Source: Paraburkholderia piptadeniae
Lineage (GTDB): Bacteria; Pseudomonadota; Gammaproteobacteria; Burkholderiales; Burkholderiaceae
Assembly: GCF_900007165.1 (NCBI RefSeq)
Contig: NZ_CYGY02000068.1
Coordinates: 62,001 to 126,000 of the forward strand
Length of the DNA: 64,000 bases
Direction: 5' to 3'
Below are positions 51,639 to 60,966 of this stretch, piece after piece (position 1 is the stretch's first letter; each line of letters begins with the position of its first letter). Below the pieces are notes generated by a model that was given only the letters and a program-made list of their open reading frames with translations, did not search any database and was not told where the DNA came from. The position numbers and the translations under genes were made by a program.

Positions 51639-52416
51639 CACTCCTCCACGAAAGTCGGTACTCGTGGGCGGATCATAGTTCGCTATTCGAGAGCATCTGA
51701 AATAGAATTTCGTGATTCCTGCATTCTATTTCGGCATTGGAAGGCGCCCGCTGGGCAGCGGGCTTGTCTGCGGCGTCGATGGCCCGTGGTTGATAGCGGC
51801 GACTTTCATGCCGCGAGCTTCTGGAAGGTACCGCGGCCGGCGCCACGTGACGCGAGCTGCCACAGCGAGAAGACGCCGCGCGTGTCACTGTCCGCTCCCG
51901 GCAAACAGGGACGCCCCTCTGATTCCGGGAGGCCATGCCCGCGATCATCGTTGGACTTCTGCCAGGCACGGCTTGAAGTGGGAGAAACCTCGCAGGCGGG
52001 ATGACGGCGCCTCTTCAGACAATCAGTTCAGAGCCCTCAGGCTATGCGAGTACCAAGCAAGGCAAGGCGTTAGCTCATCGGACTACCGTTCCCGATGTCA
52101 CCGTCGAGTCCAGAGCACTTGCGCGAAGCACATCTGACGATGTTTCCTTCAACGCATCCCCCGGCATTCCCAACGCGGGTCGAGTAAACGCTGACATTGA
52201 ACAGGCTGTTGTTGCCGAAACCAGTTCGGGTAAGTGCCGCGGCCCAGACCTTCAATGGGACTACCGCCCGCGGTCGCACAAAGCCAGCAATAGGATTGCC
52301 CTATGACCGGCACATGAAACTCGTATTTCCGCCCGCCGGGCCGTTCTTCTAGAGTTTTGTCTACCGACAACCTATAGCTGGCGCGTCCGCACGGAAGACC
52401 AGCATCGGAGACAAGC
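51639..52416. other. Divergent intergenic region without a credible gene
   Basis: About 780 bp separate the TPP-decarboxylase operon (minus) from the MaoC-like operon (plus). Nothing recognisable is encoded; short minus-strand frames near 51760-51850 and 52150-52280 have protein-like composition but no family could be named. It contains the inverted repeat at 51699-51732 and must carry promoters for both operons. Confidence 0.55.
51699..51732. promoter_or_regulatory. GAAATAGAAT-N14-ATTCTATTTC inverted repeat, candidate operator
   Basis: Perfect 10-bp arms are separated by 14 nt, 61 bp upstream of the TPP-decarboxylase alpha start. The left arm also forms a small palindrome GAAAT-AGA-ATTTC. 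The AT-rich arms stand out from the surrounding GC-rich sequence. The shape recalls IclR-type sites, but no IclR gene is in the window. Confidence 0.5.
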
Positions 52417-53259
52417 ATGAACAGCCGGTCCGACGCCGTTCAGGAACGTACCGAAACCGCCACGGATTTCGTCGCGTTCACCCACGCAGCCGGTCTCAGC
52501 GCGACGCTGGATTACGCTACCCCGCCGCGCGACGGCGACACCCTTCCGCCCCTGTGGCACTGGATCTTCTTTCGCCCGCTCACCGCGCAGTCCCTGATCG
52601 CCGAAGACGGCCATCCGCGCAAGGGCGACTTCCTTCCTGAGCTCGGCCTGCCGCGCCGTATGTGGGCGGGCGGGCGGCTTCGATTCATTTCCCCGATCGT
52701 AGTAGGCAAACCGGTTTCACGCGAGTCGCGCATTCTCGATGTGACCGAGAAGCAGGGAAGAACGGGCAGGCTCGGTTTCGTGACCGTCCGTCATCACATC
52801 TCGTGCGACGGTGTGCCCGCTATCGAGGAAGAGCACGACATCGTCTATCGCGAGCCGGCCACGCCTGGTGCCCCCGCACCCGCGCCCACAGCCGCGCCCG
52901 AAGAAGCCGAATGGCAAAGAACCGTTGTGCCCGATGAAGTGCTGCTGTTCCGCTACTCAGCCCTGACGTTCAACGGTCATCGCATTCATTACGACAAACC
53001 GTACGTCACCGGGGTCGAAGGTTATCCTGGTCTCGTCGTGCATGGCCCGCTGATCGCCACGCTCCTTCTCGATCTCGTACGCAGGCAACGTCCCGACGGC
53101 CGCATCGCCGAATTCGCCTTCAAGGCCATGCGTCCCTGCTTTGCTGGAAACTCCCTTCATCTTTGTGGCAAGCCGTCGGCCGATGGCAAGACGGTCGAGC
53201 TGTGGTCGAAGGACCACGAAGGCTGGATCGGCATGACCGCCCGCGCCACGCTCGCCTGA
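52417..53259 (+). CDS. MaoC-like hydratase (itaconyl-CoA/mesaconyl-CoA hydratase type)
   Basis: The 280-residue protein consists of two hot-dog folds: an N-terminal FAS1-type dehydratase half and a C-terminal half with the R-hydratase motif H188 ('FNGHRIHYDKPY'), D193 and H209 ('GLVVHGPL'). This length and order match mesaconyl-C4-CoA hydratase and itaconyl-CoA hydratase (Ich) rather than single-domain MaoC. It would add water to an unsaturated C5-dicarboxyl-CoA. It heads a same-strand operon with acyl-CoA dehydrogenase, CoA-transferase and an MFS carrier. Confidence 0.87.
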   Translation: MNSRSDAVQERTETATDFVAFTHAAGLSATLDYATPPRDGDTLPPLWHWIFFRPLTAQSLIAEDGHPRKGDFLPELGLPRRMWAGGRLRFISPIVVGKPVSRESRILDVTEKQGRTGRLGFVTVRHHISCDGVPAIEEEHDIVYREPATPGAPAPAPTAAPEEAEWQRTVVPDEVLLFRYSALTFNGHRIHYDKPYVTGVEGYPGLVVHGPLIATLLLDLVRRQRPDGRIAEFAFKAMRPCFAGNSLHLCGKPSADGKTVELWSKDHEGWIGMTARATLA

Positions 53260-53280
53260 CCCGCTCTGGAAAACTTCATC

Positions 53281-54444
53281 ATGTTCAATACCACCGCCGA
53301 TCGTTATCAGGATATTCGCGACGCTGTGCGCGACCTCTGTCAGCAGTTCCCGTCCGAATACTTCCGCAAGGTCGATGAAGAGCGCGCCTATCCGGAAGCG
53401 TTCGTTGATGCGCTCACCAAGGCCGGCTGGCTCGCCGCGCTGATTCCACAGGAATATGGCGGCTCGGGACTCGGCCTGACGGAAGCGTCCGTCATCATGG
53501 AAGAAATCAATCGCTCGGGTGGCAATTCCGGCGCATGTCACGGCCAGATGTACAACATGGGCACGTTGCTGCGGCATGGTTCGACAGCGCAGAAGGAACG
53601 CTATCTGCCGAAGATCGCTTCAGGCGAACTGCGCCTGCAGTCGATGGGCGTGACGGAACCGACGACAGGCACAGACACGACGAAGATCAAGACGACCGCG
53701 CAACGCAAGGGCGATCGCTACGTCATCAATGGCCAGAAGGTCTGGATTTCGCGTATCCAGCACTCCGACCTGATGATCCTTCTCGCGCGCACCACACCGC
53801 TCGCCGACGTCAGGAAAAAGAGCGAAGGCATGTCGATCTTCCTCGTCGACCTTCGCGAAGCAATCGGCCACGGGTTGACGGTTCGCCCGATTCCGAACAT
53901 GGTCAATCACGAGACCAACGAGCTCTTCTTCGACAACCTGGAAATTCCCGCCGAGAACCTCATCGGCGAGGAAGGCATGGGCTTCAAGTACATTCTCGAC
54001 GGCCTGAACGCGGAGCGCACGCTGATTGCGGCGGAATGCATCGGCGATGGCTACTGGTTCATCGACAAGGTGTCCCAGTACGTCAAGGAGCGCGTCGTTT
54101 TCGGGCGCCCGATCGGCCAGAACCAGGGCGTGCAGTTTCCCATCGCGCGAGCGCTGGTCAATGTCGAAGCGGCCAATCTCATGCGCTACAAGGCGTGTGA
54201 GCTGTTCGACGCGCACCAGCACTGCGGCGCGCAAGCCAACATGGCGAAGCTGCTTGCCGCCGACGCTTCATGGGAAGCCGCGAACGCGTGCCTGCAGTTT
54301 CACGGCGGCTTCGGTTTTGCGGCCGAATACGACGTCGAGCGCAAATTCCGCGAAACGCGTCTGTATCAGGTGGCGCCGATTTCGACGAACCTCATCCTGT
54401 CTTACGTTGCCGAGCACATCCTCGGTCTGCCGCGTTCGTTCTGA
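53281..54444 (+). CDS. Acyl-CoA dehydrogenase family protein
   Basis: The 387-residue flavoprotein has the FAD-binding segments 'MGVTEPTTGTDT' and 'GQKVWISRI' and the C-terminal 'CLQFHGGFGFAAEYDVERKF'. The position of the usual catalytic Glu (Y-E-G-T-N in short- and medium-chain enzymes) reads A365-P-I-S-T369, so the canonical base is absent. It follows the MaoC-like gene by 21 bp. In a C5-dicarboxylate pathway it could oxidise methylsuccinyl-CoA to mesaconyl-CoA. EtfA, EtfB and ETF-QO for electron transfer are encoded 4-8 kb away. Confidence 0.9.
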   Translation: MFNTTADRYQDIRDAVRDLCQQFPSEYFRKVDEERAYPEAFVDALTKAGWLAALIPQEYGGSGLGLTEASVIMEEINRSGGNSGACHGQMYNMGTLLRHGSTAQKERYLPKIASGELRLQSMGVTEPTTGTDTTKIKTTAQRKGDRYVINGQKVWISRIQHSDLMILLARTTPLADVRKKSEGMSIFLVDLREAIGHGLTVRPIPNMVNHETNELFFDNLEIPAENLIGEEGMGFKYILDGLNAERTLIAAECIGDGYWFIDKVSQYVKERVVFGRPIGQNQGVQFPIARALVNVEAANLMRYKACELFDAHQHCGAQANMAKLLAADASWEAANACLQFHGGFGFAAEYDVERKFRETRLYQVAPISTNLILSYVAEHILGLPRSF

Positions 54445-54455
54445 GGGGCATCGAC

Positions 54456-55634
54456 ATGCGTCCACTCCAAGGCATCAAGGTCGTGACTTTCGAGCATGCG
54501 ATCGCCGCGCCGTTCTGCACGCGTCAGCTCGCGGATCTGGGTGCTCGCGTGATCAAGATTGAGCGGCCTGGCACCGGCGACTTCGCACGCAACTACGACG
54601 AACGCGTGTCCGGACTCGCTTCCCACTTCGTCTGGGCGAACCGCTCGAAAGAAAGCGTAACGCTGGACGTCAAGCAGGCGTCCGCGATGGAAGTCGTTCA
54701 TGCACTGCTCGCAGACGCCGACGTGTTCGTCCAGAACCTCGCGCCGGGCGCGACGCAACGTCTCGGGCTCGACTTTGAGACATTAAGCGAGCGGTATCCG
54801 CGGCTGATCGTCTGCGACATTTCGGGCTACGGCCTCGACGGTCCATACCGGGACAAGAAGGCGTATGACCTGCTGATCCAGAGCGAATCGGGGTTTCTGA
54901 GCATCACTGGTTCGAAGGGCCAGCCCGCGAAAGCAGGATGCTCGATCGCGGACATCGCCGCTGGCATGTACGGCTACACCAACATTCTCGCTGCGCTGAT
55001 CGAACGCGGTCGCACGGGGCGAGGTAAGCACATCGACGTATCGATGCTCGAAAGCATGGTCGAGTGGATGAGCTACCCCCTTTACTATTCGATCGACGGC
55101 CAGCCCGCGCCAGAACTGGCCGGCGCTTCTCACGCGACGATCTTTCCCTACGGCCCCTTCCCTGCCGGCGACGGCAAGACGGTGATGCTCGGACTTCAGA
55201 ACGAGCGCGAATGGAAGAGCTTTTGCAACGTCGTCATCGGACGTCCCGAGCTTGCGGACGACGAGCGCTTCTCGTCGAACAGCCGACGCACGAAAAACCG
55301 CAATGCGCTCACGCAGATCATCGTCGACGCGTTCTCGGGCTGGTCGGCAGAGGATGTCATCGGGCGGCTCGAAGAAGCGAGCATCGCCAACGCACACATG
55401 AACGACATGCACGCTGTGTGGAAGCATCCGCAACTCGATGCCCGCAGCCGCTGGACACGCGTGAAAACGGCCGCAGGCGAAGTGCCCGCGCTGTATCCAC
55501 CCGGTATTTCCGCGAAGGATGAACCGCGCATGGACGCAGTGCCCGGCCTCGGTGAGCACACGACGTCGATCCTGCATGAGCTCGGCTTCGATGAGCGCTC
55601 GATCGAACAGATGCGCAGCGCCGGCGCGATCTGA
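54456..55634 (+). CDS. CaiB/BaiF CoA-transferase (class III), itaconate/C5-diacid type
   Basis: The start is the ATG at 54456, with GAGGGG upstream, 11 bp behind the acyl-CoA dehydrogenase stop; the longer frame lies inside that gene. The 392-residue protein has 'GIKVVTFEHAIAAPFCTRQLADLG' style N-terminal residues and the catalytic D166 ('GCSIADIAAGMYG'). It would load CoA from succinyl-CoA onto the dicarboxylate. Together with the hydratase and the CitE-type lyase it matches the ict-ich-ccl set known for itaconate degradation. It is distinct from the transferase at 29259. Confidence 0.9.
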   Translation: MRPLQGIKVVTFEHAIAAPFCTRQLADLGARVIKIERPGTGDFARNYDERVSGLASHFVWANRSKESVTLDVKQASAMEVVHALLADADVFVQNLAPGATQRLGLDFETLSERYPRLIVCDISGYGLDGPYRDKKAYDLLIQSESGFLSITGSKGQPAKAGCSIADIAAGMYGYTNILAALIERGRTGRGKHIDVSMLESMVEWMSYPLYYSIDGQPAPELAGASHATIFPYGPFPAGDGKTVMLGLQNEREWKSFCNVVIGRPELADDERFSSNSRRTKNRNALTQIIVDAFSGWSAEDVIGRLEEASIANAHMNDMHAVWKHPQLDARSRWTRVKTAAGEVPALYPPGISAKDEPRMDAVPGLGEHTTSILHELGFDERSIEQMRSAGAI

Positions 55635-55733
55635 ACGCCGCGAACGCAGATCATCCGGGCCGCCAGATCTGTAAAGCCATTCGGGCCGGCCCGGCACGGG
55701 CACCCGGTCGAATACATAATCAGGAGACAAACA

Positions 55734-57152
55734 ATGTCAGTCACGGTCAACGCCGCCGGTCGGCTCGATCGCCTACCCGTTTGCAGTTTTCACTGGAAGA
55801 TTCTCGGCCTCATTGCAGGCGGTGCGTTCCTCGACGCATTCGATATCTACCTCGCCAATGGCGCGGTCGCAGCGATGGTAAAGGAAGGCTTCACCGACTT
55901 GCGCCACGGCGCCATGTTCGTGTCGTCGACATTCATCGGCATGATGCTGGGCGCCTATGCTGCGGGCTGGGTGGGCGATCGCTTCGGGCGGCGTTACTCG
56001 TACCAGTTGAACCTGGGTGTTTTCGGCATCGCGTCGATTGCGGCGTGCTTCGCGCCCAATATCGAATGGCTGATCGTGCTGCGCTTCATCATGGGCATTG
56101 GTTTAGGCGCCGAACTCGTCGTGGCGGCAGGAACGCTGGCCGAATTCGTGCCGCCTGCGACGCGCGGGAAGTGGGTTTCGTTGCTGGCCATCATCATCAA
56201 CAGCGGCCTGTTCGTGGCGCTCGCGGTCGGTTACTGGATCATTCCGCATCTGGGCTGGCGCTACATGTTCGCGGTTGCGGGTATCGGTGCGCTCGTCGTA
56301 TGGTTCTTGCGTCATCGCATGCCGGAGTCACCGCGCTGGCTCGAATCGACGGGAAAACTGGACGAAGCCGAAGCCACGCTTGCTGCGATCGAACGTGAAG
56401 TCGAGGCACGCACGGGTCCGTTGCCTGCGGTTCAGCGGGTTGTCAATCTGAACGTGGGCGCCGTCCCGCTTCGCGCTCTTTTTGAACCTGGACGGCGCGG
56501 ACGCACCATTGTCGCCTCGCTCACGGCCATCGCCGTCAACATCGGCCTGTACGGTTTCATCGCATGGCTGCCGACCTTCTTCGTGAGCGAAGGCCTGTCT
56601 GTCGTCAAGTCGCTCGGATTCGTGATGTTGATGTCGATCGGCTCACCCGTTGGCGGACTCGTCGGCTATCTGATCGCGGACCGCGTCGGCCGCGCGAAAG
56701 GGATCATGTTCGCGGCAGTCGTGAGCATCGCGCTCGGGTGGCTTTATGTGACGCTTCGCGATCCGGCACAGATCATCGTCGTTGGATTCTGTCTGGTGAC
56801 GTCGATCTACACCATCACGACGCTTGGCCTGTTCGGCTACATCCCCGAACTTTTTCCTACCGAGGTACGTCTGCGCGGCACGGGCGTGGCGGGAACCTGC
56901 GGACGCGCCGCCTCGATTGCGACACCGTATCTTGCGCTCACGCTCTACCAGCACGTTGGGGTGTCGGGTGTGATTGCGATGGTCAGCCTGATCCTTGCCG
57001 TTCTGTGCGTTGCGATCCTGGTGATCCGGGTAGAGACAAGCCGGCATGCGCTCGAAGACGTAGCGCCGGCCACATCCGACAGCTCCAACACCTCCAACAC
57101 CTCTGACACCGGCGAGCGGGAGGTCCATTCACCCTCTACGCATCAGGCGTAA
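55734..57152 (+). CDS. MFS transporter
   Basis: The 472-residue, 12-helix carrier has AGGAG before the ATG. 'WVGDRFGRRYSYQ' follows helix 2, 'GIGLGAELVVAAGTLAEFVP' is in helix 4 and 'RHRMPESPRWLE' in the central loop, the sugar/metabolite porter pattern. The C-terminal tail is rich in Ser, Thr and Asn ('SNTSNTSD'). It is the last gene of the MaoC/dehydrogenase/CoA-transferase operon and probably imports the dicarboxylate degraded by it. The 203 bp behind it, before the convergent LysR gene, show no clear terminator. Confidence 0.91.
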   Translation: MSVTVNAAGRLDRLPVCSFHWKILGLIAGGAFLDAFDIYLANGAVAAMVKEGFTDLRHGAMFVSSTFIGMMLGAYAAGWVGDRFGRRYSYQLNLGVFGIASIAACFAPNIEWLIVLRFIMGIGLGAELVVAAGTLAEFVPPATRGKWVSLLAIIINSGLFVALAVGYWIIPHLGWRYMFAVAGIGALVVWFLRHRMPESPRWLESTGKLDEAEATLAAIEREVEARTGPLPAVQRVVNLNVGAVPLRALFEPGRRGRTIVASLTAIAVNIGLYGFIAWLPTFFVSEGLSVVKSLGFVMLMSIGSPVGGLVGYLIADRVGRAKGIMFAAVVSIALGWLYVTLRDPAQIIVVGFCLVTSIYTITTLGLFGYIPELFPTEVRLRGTGVAGTCGRAASIATPYLALTLYQHVGVSGVIAMVSLILAVLCVAILVIRVETSRHALEDVAPATSDSSNTSNTSDTGEREVHSPSTHQA

Positions 57153-57355
57153 CGCGGCATCGGCATGAGAAATCAGGTGGCGGCGGCAATCCGACGCTGC
57201 TCGCCACCGGCCTGAACGCGCTTGCCGCATGCGAGGGTTCGAGATGGTGCGCCACCATCGTTCCATCACCAATGGCGTATCGGCTCAAAAGCGATAGCAC
57301 CGTACCATCCTGAAGCCGCAGGCAGGACCCTGATGATTGACGTCGTGCGCCGGAC

Positions 57356-58357
57356 TCACCGCTGATCGTCGGTCTGGGCGCGCAGCGACACGCCTTTCCA
57401 TGACTCCCGGGCGACGAGCTCGGCGATCAGTTCGACCATCGTCTGCCGGACAGCCACAGTGGCAGCGTGCATCGGCATACTGTTTGGCCAGCAGATACTG
57501 GCGGGACGCCGGATCACCGGGCCGACGATCTTGCGCATCCTCGGCAGGCGCGATGCATCAAGCTGTGCGACGGCAGAAGCCGGCAAGATCGTGCATGCCC
57601 TGCCCGAGTGAGCGATCAGCAGCAACGAGAACAACGAGTCGATGTCGGCGATGATGTTCAGCTCGACGTTTTCGCTGGAGAAGGTCCGTTCGATCAACAG
57701 GCGCAGTCCATTCGCCACGCCGGGGGCGACCAGCTTCACCCCCGCAAGCATGGAGAGCGGACATGTTGTGGAGCGTGCGGAAATGCCGTTGCCTGGCTCG
57801 CCCAGCAGATACAACGTCTCGTCGAGAACGGGCAGCGCACCGATTCCCGGCGTGTCAGACTCCCGGAAAAGTATGCCAAGGTCGAGTCTGCCGTTTGCGA
57901 GCAACTCATTCAGATAGCCGCTCATGCTTTCGAAGAACTGCAGGCGGATGCCCGGATACCTGTCCTGAACACGCTCAAAAAGCGGCACCGCGAGTACGGA
58001 CGCCATTGTCGTGGGCAGCCCGAGCGCGACAGTGCCCGATTCCGCCCCACCGCCCTTGCTGACTTCCTGTTTAAGCTGCTCCATCTGGCGCAGCACGAGT
58101 CTCGCGTGCCGATAGAGCGCAGTGCCTTCTGCCGTTGGCGTGACGCCGTGATTGCTGCGCAGAAGGAGGGGAACGCCGAGCTCTTCTTCGAGCCGCGCCA
58201 TCTGCTGGCTCAGCGAGGGCTGCGCGACATAGAGCTTCTCTGCTGCCCTGCCAAGGCTGCCGTAATCGACGATGTTGACGAAGTAGCGCAGCTGGCGGAC
58301 GTCCATGAGCGTGGAAGGCTGACTGGTCAGCAACTCGAGCATTGAAGTGAAGGGCAT
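57356..58357 (-). CDS. LysR family transcriptional regulator
   Basis: The ATG at 58357 has GGAG upstream; a start at 58306 (MDVRQLRYF), where the LysR fold begins, is an alternative, so the length is 333 or 316 residues. The helix-turn-helix 'LGRAAEKLYVAQPSLSQQMARLE' is followed by an effector domain with 'TLYLLGEPGNG' and 'LLIAHSGRACTILPA'. It resembles nitrogen-assimilation or catabolic LysR regulators. It lies between the two convergent operons of the dicarboxylate module and probably controls one or both. Confidence 0.9.
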   Translation of the reverse strand: MPFTSMLELLTSQPSTLMDVRQLRYFVNIVDYGSLGRAAEKLYVAQPSLSQQMARLEEELGVPLLLRSNHGVTPTAEGTALYRHARLVLRQMEQLKQEVSKGGGAESGTVALGLPTTMASVLAVPLFERVQDRYPGIRLQFFESMSGYLNELLANGRLDLGILFRESDTPGIGALPVLDETLYLLGEPGNGISARSTTCPLSMLAGVKLVAPGVANGLRLLIERTFSSENVELNIIADIDSLFSLLLIAHSGRACTILPASAVAQLDASRLPRMRKIVGPVIRRPASICWPNSMPMHAATVAVRQTMVELIAELVARESWKGVSLRAQTDDQR

Positions 58358-58408
58358 TGTACGCTCCGGACGCTACCGGCCGAATCTCATAAACCCTCGG
58401 GGACGTCA

Positions 58409-60082
58409 CTACATGTTCGGATAGTTTGGTCCACCGCCGCCTTCGGGCGTGACCCACACGATGTTCTGTGTCGGATCCTTGATGTCGCACGTCTTGCAGT
58501 GGACGCAGTTCTGCGCGTTGATCACGAGCCGCTCGCTGCCGCCGTCGTTCTTCACGAACTCGTAGACGGCGGCGGGGCAATAGCGGCTTTCCGGGCCTGC
58601 GTAGGTCTGCAGGTTCACTTTCACAGGCACGCTCGCGTCCTTGAGCGTCAGGTGCGCAGGCTGGTTCTCTTCGTGATTCGTGTTCGAGATGAACACCGAC
58701 GAGAGCCGGTCGAACGTCAGCTTGCCGTCGGGCTTCGGATACGCGATCGGCTTGCATTGCGACGCGGGCTTCAGCATCTCGTGATCCCAATGCTGGTGAT
58801 GCAGCGTCCACGGCACGTTGCCACCCAGCAGCTTCTGCTCGATGCCGACCATCAGCGTGCCCAGATACAGGCCCTTGCTCATCCACTGCTTGAAGTTACG
58901 CGCGCGGTAAAGCTCGGTGTGCAGCCACGAGGTCTTGAACGACTCCGGATAGGCTGCGAGTTCGTCACTCTGGCGTCCTGCCTGCACCGCATCGAACGCA
59001 GCGTCGGCGGCGAGCATGCCCGTCTTGATCGCAGCGTGCGAGCCCTTGATCCGCGATGCGTTCAGGAATCCCGCGTCATCGCCGACGAGCGCACCGCCCG
59101 GAAACACGAGCTTCGGCAGCGACATCAGCCCGCCTGCCGTGATCGCGCGTGCGCCATACGACACACGCTTGCCGCCTTCGAGAAACTTGCGGATTTCCGG
59201 ATGCGTCTTGTAGCGCTGAAACTCTTCGAACGGCGACAGATACGGATTCGAGTAGCCGAGGCCGACGACGAAGCCCACCATCACCTGGTTGTTGTCGATG
59301 TGATAGAGGAACGAGCCGCCGTAGGTTTGCGAATCGAGCGGCCAGCCGGCCGTGTGGATCACGAGGCCCGGCTTGTGCTTCGCCGGATCGATTTCCCACA
59401 GTTCCTTGACGCCGATGCCGTACACCTGCGGATCGGCGCCATCGCGCAGCTTGAACTTGTCCGACAGCTGGCGTCCCAGATGCCCGCGCGCGCCTTCGCA
59501 GAACAGCGTGTATTTCGCGTGCAGTTCCATGCCGAGCTGGAAGTTCTCGGTCGGCTCGCCGTCCTTGCCGATGCCGAGATTGCCCGTCGCGACGCCCTTC
59601 ACGGAGCCGTCGTCGTTGTACAGCACTTCAGCCGCCGCAAAGCCCGGGAAAATCTCGACGCCGAGCGCTTCGGCCTGCTGACCCAGCCAGCGCGTAACGT
59701 TCGCGAGGCTGATCACGTAGTTGCCGTGATTCTTGAAGTTGTCGGGCAGCGCCCAGTTCGGCACCGATTTCGCGCCCGTTTCGTTCAGGAACAGGAAGCG
59801 GTCTTCCGTCACCTCGACGTCCAGCGGCGCGCCTTTTTCCTTCCAGTCCGGGATCAGTTCGTTCAGCGCGCGCGGGTCCATCACCGCGCCCGAGAGGATA
59901 TGCGCCCCGATTTCCGAGCCTTTTTCGAGCACGCAGACGCCAATTTCGACGGCTTTTTCGGCGGCACGCTGCTTCAGACGGATGGCCGCCGACAGGCCGG
60001 CCGGGCCGCCGCCGACGATGACGACGTCGTATTCCATCGATTCGCGAGGACCATATTGCTCGAAAAGAGAACTGCTACTCAT
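58409..60082 (-). CDS. Electron transfer flavoprotein-ubiquinone oxidoreductase (ETF-QO)
   Basis: The 557-residue protein has an N-terminal FAD motif ('VVIVGGGPAGLSAAIRL') and the ETF-QO landmark 'GSEIGAHILSGAVMDP'. The C-terminal [4Fe-4S] ligands are a Cys in 'SRYCPAAVY' and 'NCVHCKTCDIKDP'. It is a monotopic inner-membrane enzyme passing electrons from ETF to ubiquinone. It lies 56 bp behind the CitE-type lyase on the same strand as etfBA. With the acyl-CoA dehydrogenase of this module, a complete route from acyl-CoA to the quinone pool is encoded here. Confidence 0.96.
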   Translation of the reverse strand: MSSSSLFEQYGPRESMEYDVVIVGGGPAGLSAAIRLKQRAAEKAVEIGVCVLEKGSEIGAHILSGAVMDPRALNELIPDWKEKGAPLDVEVTEDRFLFLNETGAKSVPNWALPDNFKNHGNYVISLANVTRWLGQQAEALGVEIFPGFAAAEVLYNDDGSVKGVATGNLGIGKDGEPTENFQLGMELHAKYTLFCEGARGHLGRQLSDKFKLRDGADPQVYGIGVKELWEIDPAKHKPGLVIHTAGWPLDSQTYGGSFLYHIDNNQVMVGFVVGLGYSNPYLSPFEEFQRYKTHPEIRKFLEGGKRVSYGARAITAGGLMSLPKLVFPGGALVGDDAGFLNASRIKGSHAAIKTGMLAADAAFDAVQAGRQSDELAAYPESFKTSWLHTELYRARNFKQWMSKGLYLGTLMVGIEQKLLGGNVPWTLHHQHWDHEMLKPASQCKPIAYPKPDGKLTFDRLSSVFISNTNHEENQPAHLTLKDASVPVKVNLQTYAGPESRYCPAAVYEFVKNDGGSERLVINAQNCVHCKTCDIKDPTQNIVWVTPEGGGGPNYPNM

Positions 60083-60138
60083 GCTTTGAAAGTTAGTGTT
60101 GGCAGTGGGTGTACGGATAGGAGCGCGTTCGCCAGTCT

Positions 60139-60966
60139 TTATCGGACCGCACTCAGGATCGATTCGGCTCGCTGGACAACGGGCCTGTCGACCATCTTCC
60201 CGTCGACGGCAACCGCGGCGCCGTCAGCAATCCTGAACGCCTCAATGATGCGACTCGCCCATGCCAGTTCGGCCTGACTGGGCGCGAAACCCTCGTTCAC
60301 CGCCGCAACCTGGCGTGGATGGATGCAGAGCTTTCCGGCGAATCCCCATCGTTTCGCGTTGAGCGTGTCAGCACACAACAGATCATCGTCGCCAATGGAC
60401 GGCGTCACGCCGTCGATCGGTGGAGCAATCCCGGCAATACGCGACGTGACGACAAGATCGGCGCGGAAGTGATCGAGTTCACGGCCATCCGACGCCAGCC
60501 CGAGATCTGCGCAGAAGTCCAGTGTGCCGAACATCAACTGGCGGACAAACGGCGCACGGGCAACGTCCATTGCATTGAACATTCCCTTCGCGGTCTCGAT
60601 AAGCGCGTAGACGGGCATCTTGCTCTTCGTTTGCGAAACGAGTGCGACGACGTCGGAAGCGCTCTCAGCCTTGGGTAGGACAATCCCCGCGACACCTCGC
60701 AACCGCCCAAGCCGTGCATCGTGCTCAAACCAGGATGTCCCCGGCGCATTGACGCGGATCAGCACGCGGCGGGCAGGCGTCAGCCACGCCTCGATTGCCC
60801 GTCTTGCTTCGTCCTTGTTCTCCGGTGCGACGGCATCCTCCAGATCCAGGATGACCGCGTCCGCGCCGCTTTGCAGCGCCTTGTCAAAACGCTCCGGGCG
60901 ATCGCCTGGCACAAACAGGAACGAACGGGGTGGCGGCAGTCCTTTCATGGCAGTGTTGTCGCTCAT
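60139..60966 (-). CDS. HpcH/HpaI aldolase/CitE-type lyase (citramalyl-CoA/malyl-CoA lyase type)
   Basis: The 275-residue CitE-like enzyme shows 'SFLFVPGDRPERFDKAL' at the N-terminus and 'ILDLEDAV'. The CoA-substrate Arg is R71 ('LIRVNAP'), and the metal ligands are E124 ('LIETAKG') and D150 ('FGTLDFCADL'). Known members split citramalyl-CoA or malyl-CoA into acetyl-CoA and a 2-oxo acid. Its ATG overlaps the etfA stop by four bases (ATGA), so it is coupled to the ETF genes. With the convergent hydratase/CoA-transferase operon it completes an itaconate- or mesaconate-type pathway to pyruvate and acetyl-CoA. Confidence 0.9.
   Translation of the reverse strand: MSDNTAMKGLPPPRSFLFVPGDRPERFDKALQSGADAVILDLEDAVAPENKDEARRAIEAWLTPARRVLIRVNAPGTSWFEHDARLGRLRGVAGIVLPKAESASDVVALVSQTKSKMPVYALIETAKGMFNAMDVARAPFVRQLMFGTLDFCADLGLASDGRELDHFRADLVVTSRIAGIAPPIDGVTPSIGDDDLLCADTLNAKRWGFAGKLCIHPRQVAAVNEGFAPSQAELAWASRIIEAFRIADGAAVAVDGKMVDRPVVQRAESILSAVR

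Noticed and set aside
51781..51850. Short minus-strand frame resembling the end of a carrier protein
   Set aside because: Too short and without a second supporting motif, so no family can be named.
58499..60277. 592-codon plus-strand frame antisense to the ETF-QO gene
   Set aside because: A shadow frame; the minus strand encodes a complete ETF-QO with iron-sulfur ligands.
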